A DNA stretch of 64,000 nucleotides from Elusimicrobiaceae bacterium (lineage in GTDB: Bacteria; Elusimicrobiota; Elusimicrobia; Elusimicrobiales; Elusimicrobiaceae). Both the position numbers and the translations under genes were made by a program. The notes beneath the pieces were generated by a model, which saw only the letters and a list, made by a program, of their open reading frames with translations, searched no databases and had not been told where the DNA came from. The stretch lies in NCBI GenBank assembly GCA_017475405.1, contig JAFVFN010000006.1:1-64000 (forward strand), given 5' to 3'. Numbering within the stretch: the stretch's first letter is position 1; every line of letters begins with the position of its first letter. This document shows positions 8,199 through 16,256 of this stretch, in pieces.

Positions 8199-8993
8199 AT
8201 GAAAGTATTCGGGGTATTTTTTATACTTTTTTTCGTACTTAGTCTTGGCGCAACCGCTCAGGTGCACGACCATATCCAAATAGCCCGGCAAAATATGCCG
8301 GCGGTCGTAGCTGTAAACGTACTGCAACAAGACGGATCCACCTTTACGGGTACCGGTTTTGTATTGACACCAGACGGCATCATTGCCACCAACCGCCATG
8401 TACTTGATAATTCCTTATACCTCAATATTACGTTTAATAACGGTACAGTTTCGGGAGAAGCCGTCCCCCTCGTTCAAAGTGACTTAGTGGACCTAGCTTT
8501 GTTACAAATCCAGGCCCAGCACTTGCCGCACGTAATACTGGGCGATTCCGATACGGTGCAGCCCGGACAAACCATTACCGTGATCGGGAACCCCCGTCGT
8601 TTACAAAATACTGTAACCTCCGGCATTGTCAGTCAGGTACGTCTGCAAAAAAACGGGACCTTATGGCACCAAATCAGCGCGCCCATCTCTCCCAGTTCCA
8701 GCGGCAGTCCTGTTTTTAATGCTCAGGGGGAAGTGATAGCGGTAGCTTTTGCCAGTCTTAATGCACCGGAAAACCAGAATTTAAATTTTGCTATCCCCTC
8801 TAATTACATTAAAGAACTGGTCCAACAGTACGGTCTTCAATTGCCCAGTACTACGACTCCGACTTCTTCCTCCAAACACCCTTTTTTGCATCATATCCAA
8901 AAATCTTGGAATATCTTAAAACGTTTGCTGCATCGTTGGTTTGGCAGTACGGAAATTTTACACGAGGACACCCATGAAACTCAAAATCGCTAA
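8199..8993 (+). CDS. Secreted trypsin-like (HtrA/S1C-type) serine protease without PDZ domain
   Basis: 264 residues with a signal peptide (MKVFGVFFILFFVLSLGATA). The catalytic triad is readable: His in ATNRHVLD, Asp in SDLVDLALLQI, Ser in SPSSSGSPVFN. This is the S1C (DegP/DegS) protease core, but the protein stops after one protease domain and a Pro/Thr/Ser-rich tail, so PDZ domains are missing. It should act in the periplasm. It overlaps the next gene by 20 nt and starts a run of eight envelope genes. The start at 8199 was chosen for the signal peptide. Confidence 0.85.
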   Translation: MKVFGVFFILFFVLSLGATAQVHDHIQIARQNMPAVVAVNVLQQDGSTFTGTGFVLTPDGIIATNRHVLDNSLYLNITFNNGTVSGEAVPLVQSDLVDLALLQIQAQHLPHVILGDSDTVQPGQTITVIGNPRRLQNTVTSGIVSQVRLQKNGTLWHQISAPISPSSSGSPVFNAQGEVIAVAFASLNAPENQNLNFAIPSNYIKELVQQYGLQLPSTTTPTSSSKHPFLHHIQKSWNILKRLLHRWFGSTEILHEDTHETQNR

Positions 8994-10932
8994 AATTGTT
9001 TTTGTAACCGTCTGTATCGCGGCGTTTGTGTTTTTGCTTTTGCCATTTTTAGAAACAACTCCGCCGAAAGATCCCTCTCAACTCAAGGCCCAGCCGCAGG
9101 TAACCACTTCCAATCCGTTAACTGCCATTGCAAACCGCTTAAAAGCACTTTTTGGCGGTAAAGAACGTTCCGCACGCCGCATGGCTGCTAACCCCAGCAG
9201 CAACCCGCTGCCTGCCGAAGAACTGCTGCTTGCCGGCGCCGCGCGCGCCTCCGTACCCGGCAACCTCAAAGGAACAGCTATTCCCTCCCAACCGCAGCAG
9301 ATCTCCGTACCAGAGACTGAGGATACGCAGCGTTTTGGGGATGCCTCTTTGCAAACCGATAACGGAGAATGGGTGTTAATTCGACAAACCGCCCCTCAAA
9401 GCGGACAACCCGGCATGCATGAAGTTAATGTGCATGAAAATCCCTATGACCGGTACATTAAGCAAGAGCGTGCCCGACGTTTTCACACGCAACAGCCCCG
9501 TCAGGACATCCCGGACTCCAAATGGGCCCGCCTGGTTCGGCCCGTCAAACAATTTTTTGGTCTAGATACACCTCAACCGTTGTCTGCCCGACCGATTTCT
9601 CTGCAACGAGAGGACGAACATGCTCGTTCTTTGGCCTCTGCCAAAGGGAAGAAAACCTACGCGCGTACTCCAGCTGCTGGCCCGACGCGTATCCCGCTTA
9701 ATATTACGCCCCAGCAATGGGCCCTGATGACTCCGCAGGAACGTCAACAGGCTCGCGAGCGTCAAAGTGTGGCACAATTTACAGATTTGCTTTCCGGTAC
9801 CCGCGCCGCCCAAGAAGCGGCCGAGATCGCGGCAGATGCCAAATACCCCAATCCCAAAAACGAACAAGAACGACAAGCCAAAGAAGAATATACACAGCAA
9901 CTGACCGAGCAAAACAAAGAAATCATTAAAAACGGCATTTTAACCGTCATGCAGGAAAACGCAGCCGACAAAGAACCCGTGGATGAACTGGCCTATATGA
10001 TGGGATGCAAAAGCACCTCGTTGCCGACTCGCGCCGATTCCTGCAGTGCTGATGACTTACCAGAACCTCCGACACCGCATGCCCCGGCAGACGTCATTTC
10101 GCAGGAACAGGCCAAAAACACGCAGGCATTTTTTGAAAAAACCGGTTATGTACTTCCCAAAGATTTACCGCTAACCATCGTACTGGGACCTACCACTCCG
10201 GAAACAATCTCCCAAATGGTAGAATATGCTTCTCCGGCAGCACAACCTACTGCCGAGATTTACCAGTTCTTATATGAACAACAGGCCTGCGCCTCCAACA
10301 CCTGTTACTGGGTAGCTAATTCCAAACAAAAAGATCCACAACTGACCGATGCCGTGGCCATGACCAGTGCTCAGCTAAAACCGGATCCGTCCAACACCTA
10401 CCCCGGATACAAGCAGGCCTTTGTTGAATACAAATTGGCCCAACTGCCCCCGGATGCCACTTCGGAACAACAAAAACGGGCCCAGCAGCAGGCAGTCCGA
10501 CAGTTTGAAGATAACGCCGTTCACTATGTCCCGTATACAACACAGCAACTCAAACAAGTACAGGATAAAACCATGGCGGCGGCCGATCCGAATAATAACA
10601 ACGGTCAGGCTTCGGATTTGACTATTTTTTATGTAACTGATCCCGCACAGGCCAGTCAGTTTGCCCAAGCTATCGATAGCGTGATTTTTGGATACGGACA
10701 GATTTCCTTGGCTAATACCGACTCTGCACCCGATGCCGCAGAGCAAATCATGGATTCCACTGCACAAAATGTCAATGATGCCAAGCAGGTCATATCGACT
10801 CAGGTTACGCAACCTGCCTTGTCGGAATCGTTGCAGAATCAACTCAATCAGCAAATCCGACAGCAAAATCAAAGCGGTGCCGGATGGGAAGGCATTTTCA
10901 ATGCCACTAAACATTTAGGAAGTCAGAAATAA
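8974..10932 (+). CDS. Large membrane-anchored periplasmic protein of unknown function
   Basis: 652 residues. An N-terminal membrane anchor (KIVFVTVCIAAFVFLLLPFL) is followed by a long hydrophilic, Gln-, Ala- and Pro-rich region with low complexity. There are four Cys in a possible two-disulfide part (MMGCKSTSLPTRADSCS and QQACASNTCYWVAN). The C-terminal 150 residues are Gln/Asn-rich and probably coiled (SLQNQLNQQIRQQNQSGAGW). I recognise no family. The ATG at 8974 gives the anchor and overlaps the protease gene. Overlap and strand suggest joint expression and a shared envelope job. Confidence 0.7.
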   Translation: MKLKIAKIVFVTVCIAAFVFLLLPFLETTPPKDPSQLKAQPQVTTSNPLTAIANRLKALFGGKERSARRMAANPSSNPLPAEELLLAGAARASVPGNLKGTAIPSQPQQISVPETEDTQRFGDASLQTDNGEWVLIRQTAPQSGQPGMHEVNVHENPYDRYIKQERARRFHTQQPRQDIPDSKWARLVRPVKQFFGLDTPQPLSARPISLQREDEHARSLASAKGKKTYARTPAAGPTRIPLNITPQQWALMTPQERQQARERQSVAQFTDLLSGTRAAQEAAEIAADAKYPNPKNEQERQAKEEYTQQLTEQNKEIIKNGILTVMQENAADKEPVDELAYMMGCKSTSLPTRADSCSADDLPEPPTPHAPADVISQEQAKNTQAFFEKTGYVLPKDLPLTIVLGPTTPETISQMVEYASPAAQPTAEIYQFLYEQQACASNTCYWVANSKQKDPQLTDAVAMTSAQLKPDPSNTYPGYKQAFVEYKLAQLPPDATSEQQKRAQQQAVRQFEDNAVHYVPYTTQQLKQVQDKTMAAADPNNNNGQASDLTIFYVTDPAQASQFAQAIDSVIFGYGQISLANTDSAPDAAEQIMDSTAQNVNDAKQVISTQVTQPALSESLQNQLNQQIRQQNQSGAGWEGIFNATKHLGSQK

Positions 10933-10933
10933 T

Positions 10934-10964
10934 TTGCCCGTTACGGCCCTAAATTGGGTATAAT
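10934..10964 (+). promoter_or_regulatory. Possible internal promoter before the lipoprotein gene
   Basis: TTGCCC (10934-10939), 19-nt spacer and a perfect TATAAT (10959-10964), followed by AAAAAGGAGAC as RBS and ATG at 10982. The -35 match is weak. Confidence 0.4.
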
Positions 10965-10981
10965 TTTAAAAAGGAGACTAT

Positions 10982-11530
10982 ATGAAAAATTGGATTTTTC
11001 CTGTTATTTTGATCGGTTGTGTAGCGTTGGCGGCTTGTCATAAAAATACCTATGAACGCAACGATCCGAATCAGTCCTATGAACGCTTTATCAGTTCCCA
11101 TATTTTTGCCGCCTGTGAATCCTATGAAAAACCCTACGCGCGTTATTCACTGGCTAAATTATTACAACGACCCTCTAACGATTCACCGTACTATAAGGTA
11201 ACTTTTGTTAACGGTCCCTGCAAAGGAATTACCGTATGGACCACACATGTGATTACTAAAACCAAACCGGTAGAAGATGCGACTTTGATTGAAACAGGTA
11301 CGCTCGTACTGCGCAACTTTGATAATCCCAAACAACAAGATAAAAACCTGACCGATCACTGGAACGTCGGAGTAGTCTTGGGAACAGACCGGGCTAAAAA
11401 AGGGATCTTGGATGTGGGGTTCCCGAGAGACCGCAACGATTTTTTCCCGGCACGGGAAAGTGTGTATATTCATAACACGCGGCTCATTGTACAACCGGAT
11501 TTAAAAGATATACGCAATTTTATTAATTAG
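10982..11530 (+). CDS. Lipoprotein of unknown function
   Basis: 182 residues beginning with a lipoprotein signal (ILIGCVALAAC, lipobox LAAC with the lipidated Cys at residue 19). The mature part is a small mixed alpha/beta domain with two further Cys (FAACESYE and NGPCKGITVW), which may form a disulfide. No family recognised. Strong RBS (AAAGGAGAC). It lies 9 nt before the outer-membrane barrel gene, so a partnership with that protein is plausible but only inferred. Confidence 0.7.
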   Translation: MKNWIFPVILIGCVALAACHKNTYERNDPNQSYERFISSHIFAACESYEKPYARYSLAKLLQRPSNDSPYYKVTFVNGPCKGITVWTTHVITKTKPVEDATLIETGTLVLRNFDNPKQQDKNLTDHWNVGVVLGTDRAKKGILDVGFPRDRNDFFPARESVYIHNTRLIVQPDLKDIRNFIN

Positions 11531-11539
11531 GAGAAACCC

Positions 11540-12280
11540 ATGAAAATCACACGTTCTTTTGCAGTTCTAGTTGCTGCCTTATTGGCCGCCTCATTTGGTT
11601 GGGCAGCGGACGGAGATCCAATTTCTACGGAGACCATGATTTTGGACGTCCCCACCGCAGAAGTATTTGACCGCTATCAGGCCTCCTTTTTAACACGTGC
11701 TTACGATCACGGTACCGTGATGGAAAGTATTGACTTCGGGGTTTATCCGCGTTTTAATATCGGAGTCAGCTTAGCTATTGATAACTGGATCGGTTCTTCT
11801 CATTCCGTAAAAGTGTTAAATCCTGACTTCCAGGCAAAATGGAAACTCTACGACGGGAACCTGTATTTGCCGGCCATTGCCATCGGTTATGACGGACGTC
11901 GCTACGGATACGGATACGAACAAAATACCCGCGAATACCGCCACGGTTCCAAACATTATTTGGATGACCGAAAAGGTGGCTACGTAACTTTAACCCGTGA
12001 AATTTTTGTGCCCGGACTGGCTTTAACAGGCGGTCTTAATATTTCTGATTTTGACTGGGATGAGCTGTACATGTTTACCGGTTTGTATTATAAGATTTTA
12101 CCGCAAATCAACCTGCTTACCGAATGGGACAATATTCGCAATATCCGCGATTCGCGGCTTAATATGGGAGTTCGGTTTTACCTGCACCCATCTTTGGCCC
12201 TGGATGCCGCGTTTCGTCGCATCGGACGCGGAGATGAAAGCGAACGCATCCTGCAATTGCGCTACGTAACTACGTTCTGA
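11540..12280 (+). CDS. Predicted outer-membrane beta-barrel protein (YjbH-like)
   Basis: 246 residues with a signal peptide (SFAVLVAALLAASFGWA). The mature chain alternates polar and aromatic/hydrophobic residues (ESIDFGVYPRFNIGVSLAID, KLYDGNLYLPAIAIGY, LNMGVRFYLHPSLALDAAFR) and ends in LQLRYVTTF. A terminal Phe is the BAM recognition signal of beta-barrels. The pattern resembles YjbH/outer-membrane barrel families used in polysaccharide export, but this assignment is not certain. Tight spacing links it to the upstream lipoprotein and the downstream HAMP gene. Confidence 0.65.
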   Translation: MKITRSFAVLVAALLAASFGWAADGDPISTETMILDVPTAEVFDRYQASFLTRAYDHGTVMESIDFGVYPRFNIGVSLAIDNWIGSSHSVKVLNPDFQAKWKLYDGNLYLPAIAIGYDGRRYGYGYEQNTREYRHGSKHYLDDRKGGYVTLTREIFVPGLALTGGLNISDFDWDELYMFTGLYYKILPQINLLTEWDNIRNIRDSRLNMGVRFYLHPSLALDAAFRRIGRGDESERILQLRYVTTF

Positions 12281-12286
12281 GGTTTT

Positions 12287-12742
12287 ATGGCAGACAATAC
12301 TCCTGTTAAATCCTCGTTCCAGCGCCGTACTATCTTTATCAAAAAATCCTTACAGGCGCGTTATATGACCTTAATTGTTACCTGCGTATTATGCGGGCTG
12401 GCTATTATGACCTTGGAACTGGCTGCCACTTTAAACGATCTGTTTGACGCTTATCCGGTGCTCATGCAACCCATCTATGATGAGTTCGGACCTATTGTGT
12501 CTTCTTTCTTTTACAAAATTGCCATCTACGTTATCCTTGTGGTAATTATTTCGGCTATTGTCTCGCATAAAATGGCCGGACCGGTGTATCGTTTTGAACA
12601 AACCTGCAAAGCGATTGCCAAGGGCGATTTTTCCCAACGGGTACACCTGCGCAAAGGAGACCGTCTGACCGATTTGCAAGAAGAGTTTAATAAAATGATG
12701 GACGTGGTGCAAAGCCGTATTGATAACAAACCGTTACCTTAA
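12287..12742 (+). CDS. Small inner-membrane HAMP-domain protein
   Basis: 151 residues. Two membrane segments (about residues 27-48 and 80-100) enclose a 30-residue periplasmic loop. A HAMP linker follows (GPVYRFEQTCKAIAKGDFSQ, then LTDLQEEFNKMMDVV). No kinase, cyclase or methyl-accepting domain follows, so it is a stand-alone HAMP module. It may pass a signal to a separate partner. Its place between an outer-membrane barrel and a TolC gene suggests a regulatory or structural part of an envelope complex. Confidence 0.75.
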   Translation: MADNTPVKSSFQRRTIFIKKSLQARYMTLIVTCVLCGLAIMTLELAATLNDLFDAYPVLMQPIYDEFGPIVSSFFYKIAIYVILVVIISAIVSHKMAGPVYRFEQTCKAIAKGDFSQRVHLRKGDRLTDLQEEFNKMMDVVQSRIDNKPLP

Positions 12743-12747
12743 AAGCT

Positions 12748-14037
12748 ATGAAAAAACTGTTATTATTACTTGCCATTACAGGGCTTCCTGTTTTTGTACT
12801 CGCTCAAAGTAATTATGGAGTGCAGTTTTCCAGTCTCATGAGTGATAACCTGACCCTGGAAAATGCCATTCGTATCGGGCTGGAAAATAATTCCCAATTT
12901 TTAACCGCCAAGGAAGAAATCACCATCGCCGAGCAAAAACTCAGTGAGGCCAAATTTCGTTATCTGCCGCAGTTTGCCGTTCAGGGCACTGCCACCTGGT
13001 ATAAGGCAGATTCTCCGCTCGTGCTACCGGAGGCAGGCATCAGTCGTTTTTTACCCTCCACGGATACTCTGGATGAGGACCATTTTTACGGGGTAGGCAT
13101 TACAGCTACCCAATATTTGTACTCCGGCGGACGTATCAAAGGGACCCTGAAATCCGCACGAGCTAATTTCAAACAGGCCCAAAGCCACTATGAAACCGTT
13201 AAAAACTCCGCTGTATTAGATATTAAAACCTCTTTTACCCGGTTATTGTATGCTCAAGCAAATGTCGAACTTACGCAGCGTATTTGGCAGGCAGTCGAAC
13301 CGTGGCATCTTTCCTCGGACTCCTGGACCAAAATTCGTCAAACAGCACTGCTCGCGCAACTAAAAACGGCTGCCCGACAGGCACAACAAGAACTAACCAG
13401 CGCACGTCTGGCTATGTTGGTCAGCCTAAATAAAGAGCTCAATGCTCCGCTGACCATTTTGGGGACCTTGGACCCCGTATCCATTACCGGAGATTTACCG
13501 CATTTTCAACTGTGGGCCACGGAGTTTCGCCCTGAACTTAAATCCGCTATTTACGCCCTGGAATTAGACAGCATTGCCATTGACCTGACTCTTTCCAAAC
13601 GTTATCCCGATGTGCTGATCAATGCTTCTTATGAACGGGTAGGCGATAAGGAGTTGGATGACGAAAACCGACAGGTTTCGTTAGCCGTTCGTTTACCATT
13701 ACCTTATACTTTCTCCCAACAGGTAACCCAAAAGAAAGCGGAACAGAAAAAAAGTACCCTGCGCCGCGCGGCTATTGAAGATGAAATCCATACCCAAGTA
13801 GCTTCCAGTTACGAACAGATGATTTTTTGGCAACAGGAAGCCCAAGACCGAAAAGCGACATATAACACCTTAACCGCTTGGGTCGAACAAAATCTCAAAA
13901 ATACGCCTAAAACCGGTGTCTCTGCGTTGGAAGCACTGCGCGATTATCTGCAAACGGCTCAGTCTTATTTGGAAGCACTACGCGAAAACCACGCCGCCAA
14001 AGCCCGCCTGGAATGGGCCATCGGCAAGGATTTATAA
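12748..14037 (+). CDS. TolC-family outer-membrane efflux protein
   Basis: 429 residues, with a signal peptide (MKKLLLLLAITGLPVFVLA). LTLENAIRIGLENNSQFLTA, then YLPQFAVQGTATWY and GGRIKGTLKSARANFKQAQS, are the familiar helix and strand blocks of the outer membrane efflux protein (OEP) repeat, seen twice. TolC trimers form the outer-membrane channel of type I secretion and efflux systems. No membrane-fusion or ABC/RND gene lies next to it here, so the partner is encoded elsewhere or the protein works within this gene run. The stop overlaps the next ATG (TAATG). Confidence 0.88.
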   Translation: MKKLLLLLAITGLPVFVLAQSNYGVQFSSLMSDNLTLENAIRIGLENNSQFLTAKEEITIAEQKLSEAKFRYLPQFAVQGTATWYKADSPLVLPEAGISRFLPSTDTLDEDHFYGVGITATQYLYSGGRIKGTLKSARANFKQAQSHYETVKNSAVLDIKTSFTRLLYAQANVELTQRIWQAVEPWHLSSDSWTKIRQTALLAQLKTAARQAQQELTSARLAMLVSLNKELNAPLTILGTLDPVSITGDLPHFQLWATEFRPELKSAIYALELDSIAIDLTLSKRYPDVLINASYERVGDKELDDENRQVSLAVRLPLPYTFSQQVTQKKAEQKKSTLRRAAIEDEIHTQVASSYEQMIFWQQEAQDRKATYNTLTAWVEQNLKNTPKTGVSALEALRDYLQTAQSYLEALRENHAAKARLEWAIGKDL

Positions 14038-14993
14038 TGTCTGATTGGCGCCGGATCTTACTCATACTGCTAAGCGGGATACTGTCTTTGCCCGCGGCGG
14101 CGCTTACACCGACCAGTGATGATGAAATCCTGCGCGAGTTCATGTGGCAGCGCTTTGTGGAGCTCCCCAAACAGGTACGTCCTAAAATCGGAGTAGCACT
14201 TTCTGCAGGCGGAGTACGCGGCTTTGCCCATGTAGGAGTACTGGAAGTTTTTGATAACGCACGACTGCCGATTGACTACATGACAGGTACCTCCATGGGT
14301 TCAGTGGTAGGCGGTTTGTATGCTGCCGGACTTCCTACCGACAAACTCTGGGAGATCGGCCAGCACATTACCTTCAGCACCATCACCCCGGATCTGAATG
14401 TCATGGGACTGTTTCGATTAGTATTTAAACAGAAATTGCCCACTTCTGCAAACCTGGCCAAATTTTTTGAAAAACAGTTAGGCGATAAACAATTTGAAGA
14501 CCTGCCGATCCCGTTTGCCTGCTCGGCCATGGACGTTAAAACCGGGGAGCGCGTTTTGTTTAATACAGGGCCACTGGCCATTGCCGTACGTGCCAGCATG
14601 AACCTTCCCGGCGTATTTGAACCCGTTCAATACCGGCACCGCGCTCTGGTAGACGGTGCCGTGGTAGATTACCTGCCTGTAGAATCTGTCAAACAAATGG
14701 GAGCTGATTATATTATCGCTTCAGTTACACCGTTTGATTTTTCTTCAAGAACCCCCTCTACGATTTTAGGTTACGTCAACCGCGTCAACGACGTACGCGC
14801 GGCTGCGATGATTGAAGAATCCGCCAAAAAGGCTGATTTTGTACTGACTAACCGTGTATTGGACACAGGAACCTTGGAACTTAACAAACTGCATCAGGCC
14901 GGCGAGGTCGGCGTCAAAGAGGCCTATAAAAATTTAGGAACACTGCAAGAAGATATCTTGCTGCAAGCATTACCTTATGTGTTTAAAAAATAA
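14037..14993 (+). CDS. Patatin-like phospholipase
   Basis: 318 residues with a signal peptide (ILLILLSGILSLPAAALT). The patatin core is clear: glycine-rich oxyanion loop SAGGVRGFAHVGVLEVF, nucleophile Ser in TGTSMGSVVGGL (GxSxG), and the second catalytic residue Asp in VDGAVVDYLPV. This places it with RssA/NTE-type lipases that release fatty acids from phospholipids. Here it is exported, so periplasm or outer membrane is likely. Translation is coupled to tolC (TAATG), and the gene overlaps the TPR lipoprotein gene by 17 nt. Confidence 0.88.
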   Translation: MSDWRRILLILLSGILSLPAAALTPTSDDEILREFMWQRFVELPKQVRPKIGVALSAGGVRGFAHVGVLEVFDNARLPIDYMTGTSMGSVVGGLYAAGLPTDKLWEIGQHITFSTITPDLNVMGLFRLVFKQKLPTSANLAKFFEKQLGDKQFEDLPIPFACSAMDVKTGERVLFNTGPLAIAVRASMNLPGVFEPVQYRHRALVDGAVVDYLPVESVKQMGADYIIASVTPFDFSSRTPSTILGYVNRVNDVRAAAMIEESAKKADFVLTNRVLDTGTLELNKLHQAGEVGVKEAYKNLGTLQEDILLQALPYVFKK

Positions 14994-15945
14994 AATATTT
15001 TTCTTGCTGTTAGGCTCTGTGTGGTTGGGCGGATGCTCTACCGGATTTTTAGGATTGGCTCCTGCTGGAGATAAAAAAGAATACGTTCACGCGCGTACCC
15101 TGTACAATGAACATAAATACCAGGAAGCCGTGACAGAACTAACGGGTTATATTTACAAAGCGGGTAACGTCAAACGCCGCGAAGCCCGTGCATATCGTCT
15201 CTTGGGACGCAGCTATGAACAGTTAGACCAACTGAGTAAAGCCCTGGAAACCTATTTGGAAGCGTTAGAGTTCCATCCCAAAAATATACCGCTGCTGTTA
15301 TCGGCTGCCCAGTTATATCAGCACACCGGACTGATTGATAAATCCCAACAGCTCTATGACCGCGTACTTGCCGAAGAACCGAACAACTTAGACGCGCTGG
15401 CCGGACAAGCCGAAAACTACCGTACCATCGGATTTTTTTCTCGGGCGCGCACCTACTATGACCAATTTTTTGCTTTAAATCCGGCGGCGGCCCCACTTTA
15501 CCGGGCCCGTTATGCTACTACTTTCTTAAGGCAGGCTAATTACGAGCAGGCTTTTATCCATATCACTATGGCCTTGGCCGAAGATCCTTCCCAACCGGAT
15601 TACTGGCTGATCAGTGCCAAAGCGGCCTTTGCCTTGGGATATCTTCAAGACGCTCTGGAGGATGTAGATACCGCTTTGTTATTGGCTCCGGACCGTACGG
15701 ATTTACAACTCTACAAGATAATTGCCCTGTACCAGGCCGGAGAGCACAAGAGCTCTTTGCAAGAGGCTCAGAAGTTCCTTCAAAAACACCCGCAAGAACC
15801 ACTGGGACTGTTACTAGCCGCCCTCAACGAGGAGAAACTCGGATATTATCAGCGTGCCAGGCAACATTTAAAACAAGCTTCCCAGCAGGATGAAAAAAGC
15901 TTTGTCGGACGCGTTGCCTCCCAACTGCTTATTGAATGGAAATAA
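14977..15945 (+). CDS. TPR-repeat lipoprotein
   Basis: 322 residues. The lipoprotein signal (IFFLLLGSVWLGGC, lipobox LGGC) is followed by about seven tetratricopeptide repeats (for example ARAYRLLGRSYEQLDQLSKA and LALAEDPSQPDYWLISAKAA). TPR lipoproteins act as scaffolds in outer-membrane assembly, secretion or pilus biogenesis. It overlaps the patatin gene by 17 nt and is the last gene of the run, followed by a terminator. Confidence 0.82.
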   Translation: MCLKNKIFFLLLGSVWLGGCSTGFLGLAPAGDKKEYVHARTLYNEHKYQEAVTELTGYIYKAGNVKRREARAYRLLGRSYEQLDQLSKALETYLEALEFHPKNIPLLLSAAQLYQHTGLIDKSQQLYDRVLAEEPNNLDALAGQAENYRTIGFFSRARTYYDQFFALNPAAAPLYRARYATTFLRQANYEQAFIHITMALAEDPSQPDYWLISAKAAFALGYLQDALEDVDTALLLAPDRTDLQLYKIIALYQAGEHKSSLQEAQKFLQKHPQEPLGLLLAALNEEKLGYYQRARQHLKQASQQDEKSFVGRVASQLLIEWK

Positions 15946-15972
15946 TATAATAAAAATTTTTGGATACCTGAC

Positions 15973-16001
15973 AAAGGACTGGTAATATCCAGTCCTTTTT
16001 T
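15973..16001 (+). terminator. Terminator of the envelope gene run; shared cassette motif
   Basis: AAAGGACTGG-TAATAT-CCAGTCCTTTTTT hairpin with T-run. An almost identical hairpin lies at 46111-46141, in both cases directly before the promoter of a pilin leader, so it travels with that unit. Confidence 0.85.
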
Positions 16002-16019
16002 GTACACTATAAGTACAAT

Positions 16020-16250
16020 TTATCTGTTTTTGAAACCGTATACGGAATACGGTGGTGCTTCGTATGAAGCCCAATAGAGGTTCAAAAGCAGCTGTTTTAG
16101 GTGCAAAATCATGGAACTTATAATCCCATCATTTTGTACCAAGTGTTTATCGCGTTGCGATAGACCACGGCTGTTATCTTTTGGGACACCTCTATTGGCT
16201 CAAATATATCAGCCGTTTTATTTGGTTTCATAAACAGACATACAAGGAGA
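16020..16250 (+). promoter_or_regulatory. Structured pilin leader RNA, copy A (candidate attenuator)
   Basis: Between the -10 region (TATAAG 16008-16013 or TACAAT 16014-16019) and the pilin RBS lies a folded leader. Pairings by eye: closing stem P1 16024-16037/16224-16237 (13 of 14); P2b GCTTC-GTAT-GAAGC near 16057-16070; P3 16071-16080/16189-16198 (10 of 10); P5 16100-16114/16126-16140 (14 of 15); P6 TATCGC-GTT-GCGATA at 16148-16162. The strand ACGGCTG (16167-16173) can pair with CAGCTGT (16089-16095) or with CAGCCGT (16210-16216), which is followed by TTTTATTT and so would form a terminator. Copies B, C and D share this plan. Confidence 0.75.
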
Positions 16251-16256
16251 ACACTT

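Noticed and set aside
9562..9912. Minus-strand open frames inside the 652-residue protein gene
   Set aside because: They are frames opposite a coding gene with codon structure and signal anchor on the plus strand.
10375..10914. 179-residue minus-strand open frame
   Set aside because: It lies fully antisense to the same large gene and has no RBS or recognisable domain.
16020..16250. Leader as a MITE or integron attC-like recombination site because of terminal inverted repeats
   Set aside because: No attC core sites or target duplications are visible, and internal helices covary and lie between promoter and RBS, which fits an mRNA leader better.
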